A stretch of DNA of 56,448 nucleotides from an uncultured Tessaracoccus sp. (GTDB lineage Bacteria > Actinomycetota > Actinomycetes > Propionibacteriales > Propionibacteriaceae), in contig NZ_CAMYFI010000013.1 in NCBI RefSeq assembly GCF_947255005.1, forward strand, positions 1-56,448, read 5' to 3'. A program made the position numbers and the translations under genes. The notes below the pieces were generated by a model. The model had not been told where the DNA came from and made no database searches. It saw nothing but the letters and a program-made list of their open reading frames with translations. Positions 49,890 to 56,448 of the stretch are shown here, piece after piece. The first letter of the stretch is position 1, and each line of letters starts with the position of its first letter.

Positions 49890-50870
49890 TCAGCGCGCCT
49901 CGCAGCACGCGACGGTGTAGTGCGGGTTCTGCGCCACGACGCGTGTGCGGCCCAGCCGCACATTGAGCTCCTTGCGCCACGGCAAATGCGAGTTGTACAC
50001 GCACCACAGCTGGCCGCCCGGGCGCAGCAAGCGGCGGGCGTCGTCGAACAGCGCCAGCGTCGCGTCGGAATCCTTCGCCGTGCCGCGGTGGAAGGGCGGA
50101 TTGGTGACGATGGCGTCGAAGCTCGCTTCCGGGAGATCGGCGGTGCCGTCTGCCCAGAACGCCTCGACGTCGACGTCGTTCTCGCTGGCCGCGATCTGTG
50201 TGGCCGCGACGGCCGACCAGCTCACATCGACGCCCGTCACCCGCTTGTCACGCTGCGCGAGCCAGCACGCGATGGACCCATTGCCGCAGCCAAAATCCAG
50301 CACATCGGTGCCGTCGACGTCGAGCACCTCGAGCAGGAGCTTCGTGCCGGGGTCCACCTTCGTGCCACCGAACGTCGCCCCGTGCGAGGCTACGGTGAGC
50401 CCGAGCGCGTCGTGGTGTTTGAGTTTCGGCCAGTCGGACTCAGCGTCCGCCTCCGGCCCCCAGGCGCGCAGCACGCGCGACTTCTGGCGGCCGAGGCTCG
50501 CGTTCACGGCGGTGAAATATTTCGCGAGCACCGAGTTCATCGACTTGTTCATATGCTTGTCGCGCCCACCCGCGAGGAACAGCATGTCGTCGCGCCCGAG
50601 CACGGAGGCCGCGATCTCGTCGAGGGCCGCGAGCGCCTTCGGCAGGCGCCCGACGGCGAGCGCCGCGCCGCCGAGCTCGTCGGGGTGGTCGACGAGCAAC
50701 TCCTCGGGCACCTGCTGCGCGTCGCGGACGTCGTCGCAGAACACGCGCATGCTGCCGGTGCGCGTCGCCAGCTGCTCCACGAGCGCCGGCGCGTCGAACA
50801 CCGCGACGGTGCTCAGCTCGGCCGGGAGCTCGTCGAGAAGGAGGCGGTCGACGGGGTCGAGGGCGGTCAT
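49890..50870 (-). CDS. RsmC/RlmG-type rRNA guanine-N2 methyltransferase (326 aa)
   Basis: The C-terminal half is a class I methyltransferase: VLDFGCGNGSIACWLA (SAM-binding motif I, about 188) and VTNPPFHRG (N-methyltransferase NPPF motif, about 257). The N-terminal half is a degenerate methyltransferase-like domain, as in RsmC. It probably methylates a guanine of 16S or 23S rRNA. Its start overlaps the end of the HAD gene upstream (ATGA). Confidence 0.85.
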   Translation of the reverse strand: MTALDPVDRLLLDELPAELSTVAVFDAPALVEQLATRTGSMRVFCDDVRDAQQVPEELLVDHPDELGGAALAVGRLPKALAALDEIAASVLGRDDMLFLAGGRDKHMNKSMNSVLAKYFTAVNASLGRQKSRVLRAWGPEADAESDWPKLKHHDALGLTVASHGATFGGTKVDPGTKLLLEVLDVDGTDVLDFGCGNGSIACWLAQRDKRVTGVDVSWSAVAATQIAASENDVDVEAFWADGTADLPEASFDAIVTNPPFHRGTAKDSDATLALFDDARRLLRPGGQLWCVYNSHLPWRKELNVRLGRTRVVAQNPHYTVACCEAR

Positions 50871-51505
50871 GCGGGCTCCAGGTTCAGCAGGGGACGGAGG
50901 TCGTCGAGTGTATCGAGCCGGTGGCAGCGGTGCACCGGGCCGCTCGGTTCTTCGCGGAGGAGGGCCGACGCCATGCCCGCCGCGCTCGCGGCCTCGGCGT
51001 CGATGGGGCGATCGCCGACGAAGATGCAGTCGTCGACATCGAGCCCGTGGCGCTCCAGTAGGAGCTGCACCATCGTTGGGTCGGGCTTGCGCGGGAACCC
51101 GTCGGGAGCGCAGACCATGTCGTCCACGGTGAGCTCGAGTGCCGCGAGGAGCGCCTCGGCGGAGGTGCGGTCGCGGTGCGTGATGATGAGGTTGAGCCCA
51201 CCGGGGGCGCGCACGTCGGCCATGAGCTCACGTGCGCCTGCCACCACGGGCGGAGGATTGCTCTCCCAGCGGCGCTTCAAATCAGCGTTGGCCTGCTCAA
51301 ACACCGCCGCCGGTAGGCCCGTGCGGTCCGCCAGCGCGTCGATCGCGTGCCGCGTGGAAGTGTGAGTGAGCGAGGCCACATCGTCGACGGGGACGGCGGC
51401 GCCACGACCCTGCGCGGCGTTGGCGAGGGCCTGGTTCAGCTCGGGATAGGTGTCGACGAGCGTGCCGCCCATGTCCCAGAAGATGTGGCGGTGGCGGGAA
51501 GGCAT
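50867..51505 (-). CDS. HAD-superfamily hydrolase (212 aa)
   Basis: HAD motifs are WDMGGTLVDTYPELN (DxGGT variant: Asp-Met-Gly-Gly-Thr instead of the usual DxDxT), LIITHRD (motif II), and KPDPTMVQLLL with FVGDRPIDAEAASAAGM (motifs III and IV). The second aspartate of motif I is replaced by Gly. In HAD phosphatases this residue acts as general acid/base, so the substrate or activity may differ. It is coupled to the methyltransferase gene. Confidence 0.8.
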   Translation of the reverse strand: MPSRHRHIFWDMGGTLVDTYPELNQALANAAQGRGAAVPVDDVASLTHTSTRHAIDALADRTGLPAAVFEQANADLKRRWESNPPPVVAGARELMADVRAPGGLNLIITHRDRTSAEALLAALELTVDDMVCAPDGFPRKPDPTMVQLLLERHGLDVDDCIFVGDRPIDAEAASAAGMASALLREEPSGPVHRCHRLDTLDDLRPLLNLEPA

Positions 51506-51514
51506 GCGGCGAGT

Positions 51515-52465
51515 CTAGTAGCGACGCTCCAGGCGCACCTGCGGCAGGCACGCCGTCGCCTCCGAAATGAGGCGCGCGCCCAGTTTGGCCGTGCGCCCAT
51601 CGACGTCGTACTTGGGGTTCAACTCGACGACGTCCATGAGACGCAGCTTTCCCGAACGCGCGACGGTTCGGGCCGCCCCGACGATGGCGCGCGTCGGCAC
51701 GCCCAGCGACGCGGGCGCGGAGACGCCCGGCGCGACGGCCGCCGGCAGCACGTCTAGGTCGATCGTGAGGTAGACCGCGTCGAGGCCTGCAATGAAGTTT
51801 TCAGCGAATTCGATGACCCGTTGCGTCGAGCAATCCACGTCGAACAGGTAATCGACGTCGAGCTCATCGGCGCGCTGGAAGAGGATGCCGGTGTTCGCGG
51901 GCTCAGCGATGCCGATCACGCCGTAGCGAAACGCCTCACCCGCGTCACTTTGGGCCAGGGCCATCTGCTGAAACGGCGTGCCCGAGGTGGGGCGCTCGGC
52001 GCTGCGCAGGTCGAAGTGCGCGTCGAGGTTCAGCACGCCCCACCGCTGCCCGGCCACCACGCCCGACGCCGTGAGCCCCAGGTACGACGCCCAGGCCGTC
52101 TCGTGCCCGCCGCCCAGCACCACGGTGAGGACGTTGCCGTCGGCGGCCAGCGCGTCGCCGATGCGGTCGCCCACCGCCGCTTGCCCCGCCTCAAGCTCCT
52201 CGCCTTCGACGGTCACGTCGCCCAGGTCGTGCAGCCCGACAGAGCCGTCCGCGAGCCGATGGTGCAGCGCCATCGGCGCGAGCGCGCGGCGCAATTCCGC
52301 AGGGGCAGCTGCCGCACCCTGGCGCCCCTGGTTGCGGCGAACCCCCTCGTCGGAGGCGAAACCGAGCAGCGAGATGTGACTGCTGGCGGGGGCGTCGGTG
52401 CTGATGCGTTGGTGCCACCGAGCGTGCTCGGGCCCGTCGCCGTCGGTTCTGCCTGTCCAGATCAT
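51515..52465 (-). CDS. hutG: Formimidoylglutamase, arginase family (316 aa)
   Basis: ATG 52465 was chosen; the longer frame runs into the divergent regulator. Binuclear Mn motifs are VLGGGHETAWA (about 115), LNLDAHFDLR (about 145) and TIDLDVLPAAVAPG (about 243). It hydrolyses formiminoglutamate to glutamate and formamide, the last step of histidine breakdown. It sits divergently beside the hut regulator and the hutU, hutI and hutH genes. Confidence 0.92.
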   Translation of the reverse strand: MIWTGRTDGDGPEHARWHQRISTDAPASSHISLLGFASDEGVRRNQGRQGAAAAPAELRRALAPMALHHRLADGSVGLHDLGDVTVEGEELEAGQAAVGDRIGDALAADGNVLTVVLGGGHETAWASYLGLTASGVVAGQRWGVLNLDAHFDLRSAERPTSGTPFQQMALAQSDAGEAFRYGVIGIAEPANTGILFQRADELDVDYLFDVDCSTQRVIEFAENFIAGLDAVYLTIDLDVLPAAVAPGVSAPASLGVPTRAIVGAARTVARSGKLRLMDVVELNPKYDVDGRTAKLGARLISEATACLPQVRLERRY

Positions 52466-52540
52466 GCGCCCATTGTCTCGCGCGCGGCGCCTGGAACCAA
52501 GGTCGGTTCGCGTAGGCTTCCAGCCATCAAGGAGGTGCGC

Positions 52541-53281
52541 ATGGGCAAGGTGCCGGCGGCGGAATCGACGCTCGCCGTGCTCACGTTCCTGGCGGGGCAG
52601 TCGCGCCCGGTGGCGGCCAGTCGAATTGCGACGAGGCTCGGTATCCCGCGTTCCACCACCTACGACTTGCTCGGCGTGCTCGTCGCAGCCGGGTTCGTGA
52701 TCCGCTACGACGCCGAACGCGCCTACGGGCTCGGGCCGGCAGCCTACGAGCTCAGCTTCGCCTACCAACGCCAGGCGCCGCTCGCGATCGTCGGCGGCAA
52801 GGTGGCGCGCAAGGTCGTCGACCGGCTGGGAGAAACTTGCCACATCGCGGTGCTGCAAGGTCGCGACGTGCTCTACGTTGTGGAGCAGCGCGCTGCGGGG
52901 CGCCCGTCGCTGGTGACCGACGTCGGGGTGCGCCTGCCCGCGCATCTCACCGCGTCAGGGCGGGCCTTGTTGGGGGCGCTGCCGCCCGCGCAGCTGCGTG
53001 CGCTGTACGCGGGCGTGTCGAGGTTGGAGCGCATGGGCGCGGAGGGGTCGCTCGAGTACTCGCCGTCGCGGGTGATGGCCGAGGCGACAGAGACCGCTCG
53101 CCGCGGGTACGCCGTCGAAGATGGGGAAGTCACGACGGGGTTGCGCTCGCACGCGGTGCCCGTCGTGAACCGGGCGGGCTGGCCGATTGCCGCCGTCGCC
53201 ACCACGTTCGAGCAGTCGCCAGCAGGGGGCGTCGAGGTGCTGCGCGATGCGGCGGAGGAGCTGCGGCGCGCGCTCGCCTGA
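52541..53281 (+). CDS. IclR-family regulator of the hut genes (246 aa)
   Basis: ATG 52541 with AAGGAGG upstream. The N-terminal winged HTH (PVAASRIATRLGIPRSTTYDLLGVLVAAGFV) is followed by an IclR effector domain (about 75-246, with TCHIAVLQGRDVLYV and RGYAVEDGEVTTGLRSHAVPV). Its position between hutG and hutU makes it the probable regulator of histidine utilisation; the effector would be urocanate or a related intermediate (inference). Confidence 0.88.
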   Translation: MGKVPAAESTLAVLTFLAGQSRPVAASRIATRLGIPRSTTYDLLGVLVAAGFVIRYDAERAYGLGPAAYELSFAYQRQAPLAIVGGKVARKVVDRLGETCHIAVLQGRDVLYVVEQRAAGRPSLVTDVGVRLPAHLTASGRALLGALPPAQLRALYAGVSRLERMGAEGSLEYSPSRVMAEATETARRGYAVEDGEVTTGLRSHAVPVVNRAGWPIAAVATTFEQSPAGGVEVLRDAAEELRRALA

Positions 53282-53299
53282 TGTCCGGTATCTCGGACA
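53282..53299. promoter_or_regulatory. TGTCCG-N6-CGGACA palindrome before hutU
   Basis: Perfect six-base arms right after the regulator's stop codon and 92 bases before hutU. It is a good candidate binding site for the IclR protein. A weaker GAACC-N6-GGTTC repeat lies between hutG and the regulator at 52494-52509. Confidence 0.45.
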
Positions 53300-53391
53300 G
53301 TATTCGGCCCGTTGGGGCGCCTGTGGGCCGATGACGCTGGCGCGGCACCGTCGGCTGGGCTGAGATGGGGTCAATAGGTAAGGAGGCACCG

Positions 53392-55059
53392 ATGAGAACC
53401 GTTCGCGCGCCGCGAGGCACCGAGATCACCGCGAAGTCGTGGTCCACAGAAGCGCCCATGCGCATGCTCATGAACAACCTTGACCCCGAGGTGGCCGAGC
53501 GCCCCGAAGACCTCGTCGTCTACGGCGGCACCGGGCGCGCCGCACGGAGCTGGGAGGCGTTCGACGCCATCGTCGCCACGCTGAAGGAGCTGGAGGAAGA
53601 CGAGACGCTGCTCGTGCAGTCGGGCAAGCCGGTGGGCGTCGTGCGTACCAACAAGTGGGCGCCGCGCGTGCTCATCGCGAACTCCAATCTCGTCGGCGAC
53701 TGGGCCACCTGGGAGCATTTCCGCAAGCTCGAGGCCGGGGGCCTCATGATGTACGGCCAGATGACCGCCGGTTCCTGGATCTACATCGCCACGCAGGGCA
53801 TCCTCCAGGGCACCTTCGAGACCTTCGCGGCCGTCGCGAAGAAGCGCTTCGACGGGTCGCTTGCCGGCACCATCACTCTCACCGCCGGCTGCGGCGGCAT
53901 GGGTGGTGCCCAGCCACTGGCCGTGACGCTGAACGGTGGCGTGGTGATCATCGTCGAAGTGGACCGCTCAAGGCTCGAGCGACGCCAAGCCAAGCGCTAC
54001 CTGGATGAGATTGCCGACAGCCTCGACGACGCCGTCGCGCGCGCCAGCCAGGCGGCGCAGGAGAAGCGGGCGCTGTCGGTGGGCGTGGTCGGTAACGCGG
54101 CGACGGTGTTCCCCGAGCTGCTGCGACGCCAGCAGGCAGGCGAGCTGCGGATCGACGTCGTGACCGACCAGACGTCGGCGCACGACCCACTCAGCTACCT
54201 GCCCGAGGGCATCACCGTCGAAAAGTGGCACGACGAGGCGAAGCGCGACCCGGCGGGGTTCACCGCGAAGGCCCGCGCGTCGATGGCCGCGCACGTGCAG
54301 GCCATGGTGGAGTTCCAGGACGCGGGCGCCGAGGTATTCGACTACGGCAACTCGATCCGCGACGAGGCCCGCAAGCACGGCTACGAGCGGGCGTTCGAGT
54401 TCCCGGGGTTCGTGCCGGCCTACATCCGTCCGCTGTTCTGCGAGGGGCTCGGCCCCTTCCGCTGGGCGGCACTCTCGGGCGATCCAGAGGACATCCGCGT
54501 CACCGACCAGGCGCTGAAAGAGCTCTTCCCCGAGAACGAGCACCTGCACCGCTGGCTCGATGCGGCCGAGGAGTTCGTCGAGTTCGAGGGCCTGCCAGCG
54601 CGCATTTGCTGGCTTGGCTACGGCGAACGCCACAAGGCCGGCCTGCTGTTTAACCGCCTCGTCGCGGAGGGAAAAGTGTCCGCGCCCATCGTGATTGGCC
54701 GCGACCACCTCGATTCCGGCTCGGTCGCGTCCCCCTACCGCGAGACCGAGGGCATGCTCGATGGCACGGACGCCGTCGCCGACTGGCCGCTGCTGAACGC
54801 CATGACCGCGGTGGCGTCGGGCGCCACGTGGGTGTCCATCCACCACGGCGGCGGGGTGGGCATCGGGCGGTCGATCCACGCGGGCCAGGTGGGTCTCGCT
54901 GACGGCACCGAGCTCGCCGCTGCGAAACTCGAGGCGCTGCTCACCAACGATCCGGCGCTCGGGGTGTTCCGCCACGTCGACGCGGGCTACCGTCGCGCGG
55001 CCGACGTGGCCGTCGAGCGCGGCGTCCGCATCCCACTCGAACCGACGATTCGCGACTAA
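53392..55059 (+). CDS. hutU: Urocanate hydratase (555 aa)
   Basis: ATG 53392 with AAGGAGG upstream. Family motifs: YGGTGRAARSW (about 44), TAGCGGMGGAQPLA (about 165, NAD+ binding), DQTSAHDPLSYLPEG (about 260), FEFPGFVPAYIRPLFCEGLGPFRW containing the conserved Cys near the NAD+ (about 350), and HHGGGVGIGRSIHAGQ. It converts urocanate to imidazolone propionate. Full length. Confidence 0.97.
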   Translation: MRTVRAPRGTEITAKSWSTEAPMRMLMNNLDPEVAERPEDLVVYGGTGRAARSWEAFDAIVATLKELEEDETLLVQSGKPVGVVRTNKWAPRVLIANSNLVGDWATWEHFRKLEAGGLMMYGQMTAGSWIYIATQGILQGTFETFAAVAKKRFDGSLAGTITLTAGCGGMGGAQPLAVTLNGGVVIIVEVDRSRLERRQAKRYLDEIADSLDDAVARASQAAQEKRALSVGVVGNAATVFPELLRRQQAGELRIDVVTDQTSAHDPLSYLPEGITVEKWHDEAKRDPAGFTAKARASMAAHVQAMVEFQDAGAEVFDYGNSIRDEARKHGYERAFEFPGFVPAYIRPLFCEGLGPFRWAALSGDPEDIRVTDQALKELFPENEHLHRWLDAAEEFVEFEGLPARICWLGYGERHKAGLLFNRLVAEGKVSAPIVIGRDHLDSGSVASPYRETEGMLDGTDAVADWPLLNAMTAVASGATWVSIHHGGGVGIGRSIHAGQVGLADGTELAAAKLEALLTNDPALGVFRHVDAGYRRAADVAVERGVRIPLEPTIRD

Positions 55060-55060
55060 G

Positions 55061-55137
55061 TAACCCAATATTCACACGCGTTTGCGAATACCGGCCAACA
55101 GGGGTCATTTCAGCAAACGCGTGTGAATATTGGGTTA
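55061..55137. repeat. Long intergenic hairpin, TAACCCAATATTCACACG type
   Basis: Arms 55061-55085 and 55113-55137 pair perfectly over 25 bases around a 27-base spacer. It begins two bases after the hutU stop and ends 13 bases before hutI. Second copy of the element at 31692-31770, differing by a T-A for C-G exchange in the stem. Confidence 0.75.
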
Positions 55138-55150
55138 GGAAGGCAATTGC

Positions 55151-56302
55151 ATGAGCACTCTCATGACCGGCATTTCTGAGCTCTGGACGGGTCAGGGCGA
55201 ACCGATTCACGATGCCGCCCTCGTCATCGACGGTGACACCGTCGCCTGGGCGGGCACCGCCGCCTCTGCACCTGATGCCGACGAGCGGGTCGACGTCGGC
55301 GGGCGCGCTGTGCTGCCCGGCTGGGTGGATTCGCACACCCACCTTGTCTTCGACGGCGACCGCTCCGCCGAGTTCGAGGCGCGCATGGCCGGGCGCGGCT
55401 ACGCGGCGGGAGGTATCGCAGTGACCACCGACGCCACCCGCGCCGCCTCCGATGAGCGCCTCCGCCAGCTCGTCGGACAGCGCGTTCGCGAGGCACAGCG
55501 AGGCGGCACCACGTGCCTCGAAACCAAAACTGGCTACGGGCTTACCATCGACGACGAAGCCCGCGCCGCTCGCATCGCGGGGGAGTTCGTCGACGAGGTG
55601 ACCTTCCTAGGCGCCCACCTCGTCCCCGAGGGCATCAGCCCCGACGACTACGTCGCGTTGGTCACCGGCGAGATGCTGGAAGCCGTGCGCCCGCACGTTA
55701 GGTGGATGGACGTGTTTTGCGAGGAGGGCGCGTTCGACGTGGAGCAGTCTCGTCGCGTGCTCGAGGCTGGGCGGGCCGCGGGCCTCGGGCTGCGCGTGCA
55801 CGGCAACCAGCTGGGGGAATCCGGCGGCGTGCAACTCGCCGTGGAACTCGGCGCGGCGAGCGTCGACCACGTCAACTTCCTCTCCGACGAAGACGTGGAG
55901 GCGCTCGCGGCGAGCGACACCGTCGCGACTGCGTTACCCGCGTGCGACCTCTCCACCCGCATGCCCTTCGCCCCAGTGCGACGCTTGCTCGACGCCGGCG
56001 CGATCATCGCAATCGCCTCTAACTGCAACCCCGGCACCAGCTACACCTCGAGCATGAACTTCTGCGTTGGCACCGCCGTGCTGCAGCAGCAGCTCACCCT
56101 CGACGAGGCCATCCGCGCAGCCACTATCGGCGGTGCGAAGGCGCTGCGCCGATCCGACGTCGGGCAACTCACTCCGGGCTTCCGCGCCGACCTCCACGTC
56201 CTCGATGCGCCCGCCGCCATCCACCTCGCCTACCGCCCCGGTATGCCGCTCACACATCAGGTGTGGCGCGCTGGCAAGCAGATCGTTCTCCCCAACTCGT
56301 AA
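55151..56302 (+). CDS. hutI: Imidazolonepropionase (383 aa)
   Basis: Amidohydrolase with the metal motif VDSHTHLVFDGDR (about 57-69), the TCLETKTGYGLT segment and LRVHGNQLGESGG with a metal His (about 216), plus ASNCNPGTS (about 297). Normal length for actinobacterial HutI. It opens the imidazolone ring to N-formimidoylglutamate. A hairpin separates it from hutU; hutH begins eight bases later. Confidence 0.96.
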   Translation: MSTLMTGISELWTGQGEPIHDAALVIDGDTVAWAGTAASAPDADERVDVGGRAVLPGWVDSHTHLVFDGDRSAEFEARMAGRGYAAGGIAVTTDATRAASDERLRQLVGQRVREAQRGGTTCLETKTGYGLTIDDEARAARIAGEFVDEVTFLGAHLVPEGISPDDYVALVTGEMLEAVRPHVRWMDVFCEEGAFDVEQSRRVLEAGRAAGLGLRVHGNQLGESGGVQLAVELGAASVDHVNFLSDEDVEALAASDTVATALPACDLSTRMPFAPVRRLLDAGAIIAIASNCNPGTSYTSSMNFCVGTAVLQQQLTLDEAIRAATIGGAKALRRSDVGQLTPGFRADLHVLDAPAAIHLAYRPGMPLTHQVWRAGKQIVLPNS

Positions 56303-56310
56303 GGACTTCC

Positions 56311-56448
56311 ATGACCGTCACTTTGTCCACCAGCCCCGTCTCCCTCGACGACGTCATCGCCGTCGCGCGACACGACGCCCCCGTCGAACTCGCCGACGAA
56401 GCCCGCGCGCGCATCGCGAAGGTTCGCGCCGGTGTTGACGAGCTCGCT
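56311..56448 (+). CDS. hutH: Histidine ammonia-lyase, N-terminal part (cut by window edge)
   Basis: ATG 56311 with TAAGGA upstream. The visible 46 residues (MTVTLSTSPVSLDDVIAVA..., then ARARIAKVRAGVDELA) match the start of HutH, and the position completes the pathway order hutU-hutI-hutH. The active-site ASG motif lies beyond the window. Confidence 0.85.
   Translation, partial: MTVTLSTSPVSLDDVIAVARHDAPVELADEARARIAKVRAGVDELA

Noticed and set aside
1..56448. CRISPR arrays, rRNA genes and classical insertion sequences
   Set aside because: No regularly spaced direct repeats, rRNA-like conserved stretches or transposase motifs were seen on reading both strands.

Overview
The window is high-GC actinobacterial DNA. 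Gene content suggests a relative of the Propionibacteriaceae: a polyphosphate glucokinase, a GMP-style MetNIQ importer, a hut cluster with urocanase and formimidoylglutamase, and actinobacterial-type GTTGAG/CGAAAC palindromic repeats. The family assignment is an inference from gene content; no marker gene was compared.

Region 1 (1 to about 19.6 kb) is the right-hand part of an integrated mobile element; its left end lies outside the window. It ends with a small HTH excisionase and a tyrosine integrase beside a probable attR that looks like the 3' end of a tRNA. A leftward operon (4262 to 59) encodes an unknown 454-aa protein, a DUF2637/SpdB-like membrane protein of the kind found on actinomycete conjugative plasmids, an LRV-repeat protein with an N-terminal cysteine cluster, and two unknown proteins. 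Then come a 566-aa charged protein, two small unknown genes, and a 949-aa secreted, membrane-anchored repeat protein. These are followed by an unknown gene, a sigma-like HTH protein, a small gene, and a divergent 236-aa HTH regulator. The rightward operon 13396-18055 carries an unknown gene, an IbrA-like (YbdN-type PP-loop) protein, an IbrB-like ParB-fold protein, an unknown 371-aa protein and an SNF2-type helicase. Several short control sequences recur throughout the element: TTGTTG-N5-CAACAA palindromes, CCTCTACT motifs a few bases from start codons, and a duplicated 5' leader. They suggest a self-contained regulon.

Region 2 (19.8-26.9 kb) is chromosomal: a Tat/lipoprotein polysaccharide deacetylase, a KDPG-aldolase-like protein lacking its catalytic residues, two cell-envelope proteins, pgi and a DUF218 protein. 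Region 3 (27-31.7 kb) holds an FMN reductase and a sucrose/fructoside cassette (LacI regulator, LacY-family permease, GH32 hydrolase). Region 4 (31.8-40.4 kb) has UDP-glucose dehydrogenase, argS, ppgK, a pair of bacterial PH-domain membrane proteins and a large FAD/Fe-S oxidoreductase. Region 5 (40.5-42.1 kb) is a tRNA-Gly(CCC) gene followed by a small DUF3800 island and an orphan TadE-like gene. Region 6 (42.3-48.4 kb) has metQ, metI and metN in transcription order metN-metI-metQ, a PemK/MazF-like protein, a membrane protein, an M20 amidohydrolase and serB. Region 7 (48.4-51.5 kb) has an HtrA-type protease, an RsmC-type methyltransferase and a HAD hydrolase. Region 8 (51.5 kb to the right edge) is the histidine-utilisation cluster: hutG on the minus strand, divergent from an IclR regulator followed by hutU, hutI and the beginning of hutH.

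Intergenic regions of the chromosomal part are rich in palindromic repeats and in long, nearly perfect hairpins. Two of these (31692-31770 and 55061-55137) are the same element with a compensated base pair. No CRISPR array, rRNA or classical insertion sequence was seen.
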